A stretch of DNA of 64,000 nt. Source: Anthopleura xanthogrammica. Lineage: Eukaryota > Cnidaria > Anthozoa > Actiniaria > Actiniidae. The DNA lies in NCBI GenBank assembly GCA_964019055.1, contig OZ025217.1, positions 1,762,501 through 1,826,500 on the forward strand. Direction: 5' to 3'. The position numbers were made by a program, and so were the translations under genes. The notes under the pieces are model-generated. The model saw only the letters and a program-made list of their open reading frames with translations. It made no database searches and was not told the DNA's origin. Numbering within the stretch: position 1 is the stretch's first letter; each line of letters opens with the position of its first letter. This document shows, in pieces, positions 61,065 through 64,000 of this stretch.

Positions 61065-63068
61065 CTAGTGTGTCCTAAAAAAATAAATAAAATTTAATAA
61101 AATCTAAAATATTGCATCAGAGAAAGTTGGTCATTCAACTCCAAGAGCTATTATAGTTTCAGTTTATGACATCATTAATTGGTAAGATTTTTTTGTCATT
61201 GAGTTCATCCCAAGATAGTAGAAAGTAAGAGAGCACATCTCCGTGCCCTATGATATTAAATCATTTGAAAATTTATATTTAGCTCCGTGCGCATCCGGAA
61301 ATATTTTAACATGGGATTCCTGATTCAGTTCAGGCTGCGCGCCCAGCTAAAAATAGCTTCACGCGGAGCTAAAAATAGATTTTCTAATAATTTTCATGGG
61401 GGTACACCTATGTATGGGAGATGTGCTCTCTTACTTCATACTCCCTTGGTCCATCAATGTTAATGTAATAGCTGTTTTGACATGCAATGTTGTTGGCACG
61501 CAAACAAAGAAACAACACTCAATGGAATGAAATATGGTTTAGAAGAGGTTTATAAAACGATAATGATAACGAACGACCATCTCAGTTGTGACAACCATTC
61601 AATCTGGGGGGGGGGGGGGGGGACAAAGCTTCTTGTGATTTTACCTGATTTTAAACATCTCCATCATACTCTCTCGTAGAGATCTTTTCCTACTTTTGCC
61701 GATTCCTCCTGCGGAGTGCATGTATTGGGCATGGAATGCTCCACCAGGAGCTGGGAAAATAAATAGTTGGAAAGATGAATAAATAATCAAAGTTTTCAAC
61801 CGTGCGCGCCTCGATCCCTTGAGTGCGCTTGTGATTCAGTATAGTCAAATTGGTGGCAGAATTTTTAACTTTTTTTCATCGCGCGAGAGGGCATTTGCCC
61901 ATGCAGTAAGATGCATAGCGGAGCAGTCTTCGTATGACTATGAAAAACTTACGGCACGTGGACCGAGCCTTGCCGTGACCGTGTCAGTGCAGCGCCGTGT
62001 ATGTATAAAAACATTGGACTTTTGGTGCCGTGCCGTGACTTTTCACGCTCATATACGAACTCTTCTCAATGTTTTAAAACCGTAATAAGACAGCCATGGT
62101 TGTGTATTTCTTACCTCCAGGCAAGTTTGGAAAGTTAGGATGTGCGTGCATGTACACTCCTCTGCTGTGGTCCACTACCTTTGGCTTACATGGTATTGTT
62201 ACTGCGCATGTCAACGATACAAAATTGAAAGCTGATAAGTATAAGATACCACATGATAGAGTACAAAATAGCATGCATACTGTATTTACTCGAATATTAA
62301 ATTTTTCGCGCCTCAAATGCAGCGCTTATTCGAGGGCACATAATGACATATAGACTATGGGAAGTCAGTGTGCAAGCGATGGTGGCACAAGATAGGGCTG
62401 GTTATAGTCTTCATATAGGTACGTCCATGGTGGTACACTATTATTAATATCATAGCACATGATGATACAATAAGGGTTTGGTATGGTCATGATAGGATAT
62501 CATAGCACATGATGGTACAAGATATGGCTGGACATGGTCATGATAGGATATCATAGCACATGATGGTACAAGAAGGGTTTGGTATGGTCATGATAGGATA
62601 TCATAGCACATGATGGTACAAGAAGGGTTTGGTATGGTCATGATAGGATATCATAGCACATGATGGTACAAGATATGACTGGACATGGTCATGATGGGAT
62701 ATCATAGCACATGATGGTACAAGAAGGGTTTGGTATGGTCATGATAGGATATCATAGCACATGATGGTACAAGAAGGGTTTGGTATGGTAATGATAGGAT
62801 ATCATAGCACAGGATAACAAAAAATAGGGAATAATATAGACGGCTATCATACCAAATACTTTGAGGACATATATGGACCATAGCAAATTTAGTAAAAGAA
62901 CTTTGGAACATTATATATCAAAGCCGCAGTCCACGTACCTTTAGGATGTGCGGGTCTGTGATCCCCAGCGCCACTTCCTGATCCAAGGTCACTGTCAACA
63001 GGATAGCACAATGACAGAGGTACAAAACAAGCGACCAACAGCGACACAAAAAAACTATGATGAACCAT
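61065..63068 (-). CDS. Secreted small protein, possible peptide prohormone, four coding exons
   Basis: Exons are 62939-63068, 62115-62174, 61645-61750 and 61065-61074. All have GT/AG borders and phases 1, 1 and 2 that join in frame, encoding 101 residues. A clear signal peptide (FFVSLLVACFVPLSLC, ending near residue 21) starts the protein. The mature part has no cysteine. It contains a Gly/Ser stretch, two related segments (DHRPAHPK, then DHSRGVYMHAHPN), a Pro/Gly-rich stretch (FPNLPGAPGGAF) and then SAGGIGKSRKR followed by S. R-K-R-S at 84-87 fits proprotein convertase cleavage, and G81-K82 could permit amidation. I recognise no family. The acceptor of exon 2 has a weak pyrimidine tract. If the last intron is retained, the protein ends three residues later in the exon-3 read-through (K-I-R then stop). 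Role as hormone, antimicrobial or matrix peptide is open. Confidence 0.65.
61606..61622. repeat. G17 homopolymer
   Basis: Seventeen consecutive G bases on the plus strand (C on the minus strand), 22 bp beyond the donor of exon 3 in the proposed last intron of the secreted-peptide gene. Confidence 0.95.
62390..62815. repeat. Tandem repeat, about 50 bp x 8
   Basis: The unit is 'gatggtacaagaagggtttg' plus 'gtatggtcatgataggatat' and 'catagcacat'. A variant carries 'atatggctggacatggtc'. It lies in intron 1 of the secreted-peptide gene, on the right-hand side. Confidence 0.93.
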
Positions 63069-64000
63069 CTTCCTGATTATCAAAAAGAAAAATGACAGCA
63101 AATAAATACTCTCTACTGATGGAAAATTTTGTTTTCTGAAATATAAATAATTTAAGAATTGGAACTGGTTTCTACGACTTCAAGCTAGACGCTTGGATCT
63201 TTGCTTTAGATCAAAGAAATAACTCAGACTTTTATAATTTTATTGGCTAGGAACCAAGAGTCTGGAGATTCCAGACTTTCCTAAAGCATTCTCTTTTATA
63301 TTTTACAACTGCGAGAAGACGGCACACAGTTAACTTAGATATGATATATATAAGTTTAATTTGATGTAAGAACTAGAAGCACAGCTCACTGACGATAAGT
63401 GTTAAGATACTGAGAAGCGAACTTAGGTGATACAGCTTCGCCAACGCTACAATATGTTTTCATTAGTGACACTGATCATTTTATATCTAAGCTGTACATT
63501 TGTTAGATTTTGCTCTGGTGTCGCATCGACGAGGTTTGCAAGTTGATTATATGTGGTCAAATATGATCAATTCATGAAAAATAATTTTAAATAAAATTCG
63601 AAATTTAAGATGTAAGCAATATAAGAAAAAAATATTTTCAATTCTTACTATTGATTTTGCTAAGTAATCAATCTTTATCTCACCTTAAAGGAGTTCTAAA
63701 ATCAGCAAAAATCACCAAGTAGAAAGACAAGCAACTAAGAAAGCTGCGTTCAAAAGATCGAAGTGAAAGAAGAAACATCAGGGTACCAGTTGTTCACGTG
63801 TCAATTCAATATCCCTCGTTTTTGTTTATAGTGTTGATATATAATATACACACATGCTAACTATCACTTAACCTTGCGAGTACCGAACAGGTCTTTCGTT
63901 CGTTCCCCCATATATTGCTTATAACAGTGTATAACATTTCAGCTTTACTAACAAGTTATATTAGTCGGTTCGTTCACTGATCTGAATCCACTTGTTCACT
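63069..64000 (-). promoter_or_regulatory. Probable 5' region of the secreted-peptide gene
   Basis: On the minus strand a good acceptor ('tttttctttttgataatcag') ends at 63073, five bases before the ATG. A 5' noncoding exon therefore probably lies in the remaining 0.9 kb or beyond the window. No core promoter was identified. Confidence 0.4.

Noticed and set aside
61819..62085. 88-codon plus-strand ORF between exons 2 and 3 of the secreted-peptide gene
   Set aside because: It lies antisense to a proposed intron, with local 'gccgtgac' repetition and no domain.

Overview
This window looks like metazoan nuclear DNA that is AT-rich, gene-poor and very repeat-rich. Three multi-exon genes can be reconstructed with GT/AG splice sites. 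There are no operons and no bacterial-type genes. Most long open frames are translations of microsatellites. The class A GPCR, Ras-type GTPase and secreted peptide precursor, together with long introns, short palindromic MITEs and tRNA-derived SINEs, would fit a cnidarian such as a stony coral or sea anemone. That assignment is inferred from general character, not proved from the sequence.

Layout. (1) Positions 1-4429, minus strand: the first two coding exons of a rhodopsin-like, probably peptide-type GPCR. The rest lies beyond the left edge, and its first intron carries a 12-copy minisatellite of about 57 bp. (2) Positions 4430-43185: about 39 kb without a convincing gene. It holds large tetranucleotide arrays, several tandem arrays with units of about 50-170 bp, SINE copies, palindromic MITEs, dispersed copies of the 57-bp minisatellite and two weak candidate exons. 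(3) Positions 43186-57716, plus strand: a complete five-exon Ras-superfamily GTPase of 244 residues. Its first intron is 12.3 kb. The protein has proline at the Ras Gly12 position and histidine at the Gln61 position. (4) Positions 57717-61017: 3' flank with tandem repeats. (5) Positions 61018-63072, minus strand: a four-exon gene for a 101-residue secreted protein with a signal peptide and an R-K-R-S convertase-type site, possibly a new peptide prohormone. (6) Positions 63073-64000: its probable 5' region.

The Ras-type gene and the secreted-peptide gene are convergent, with about 3.3 kb between their probable ends. Nothing in the sequence links the three genes functionally, apart from the general point that peptide, receptor and Ras-type GTPase all belong to cell signalling.

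The repeats are the other main content. One 57-bp unit recurs at eight or more sites in both orientations, often beside a SINE or half of a MITE. At least three palindromic MITE families share TA-flanked GACC-type ends. One MITE copy sits inside a SINE-like remnant in an intron of the GTPase gene.
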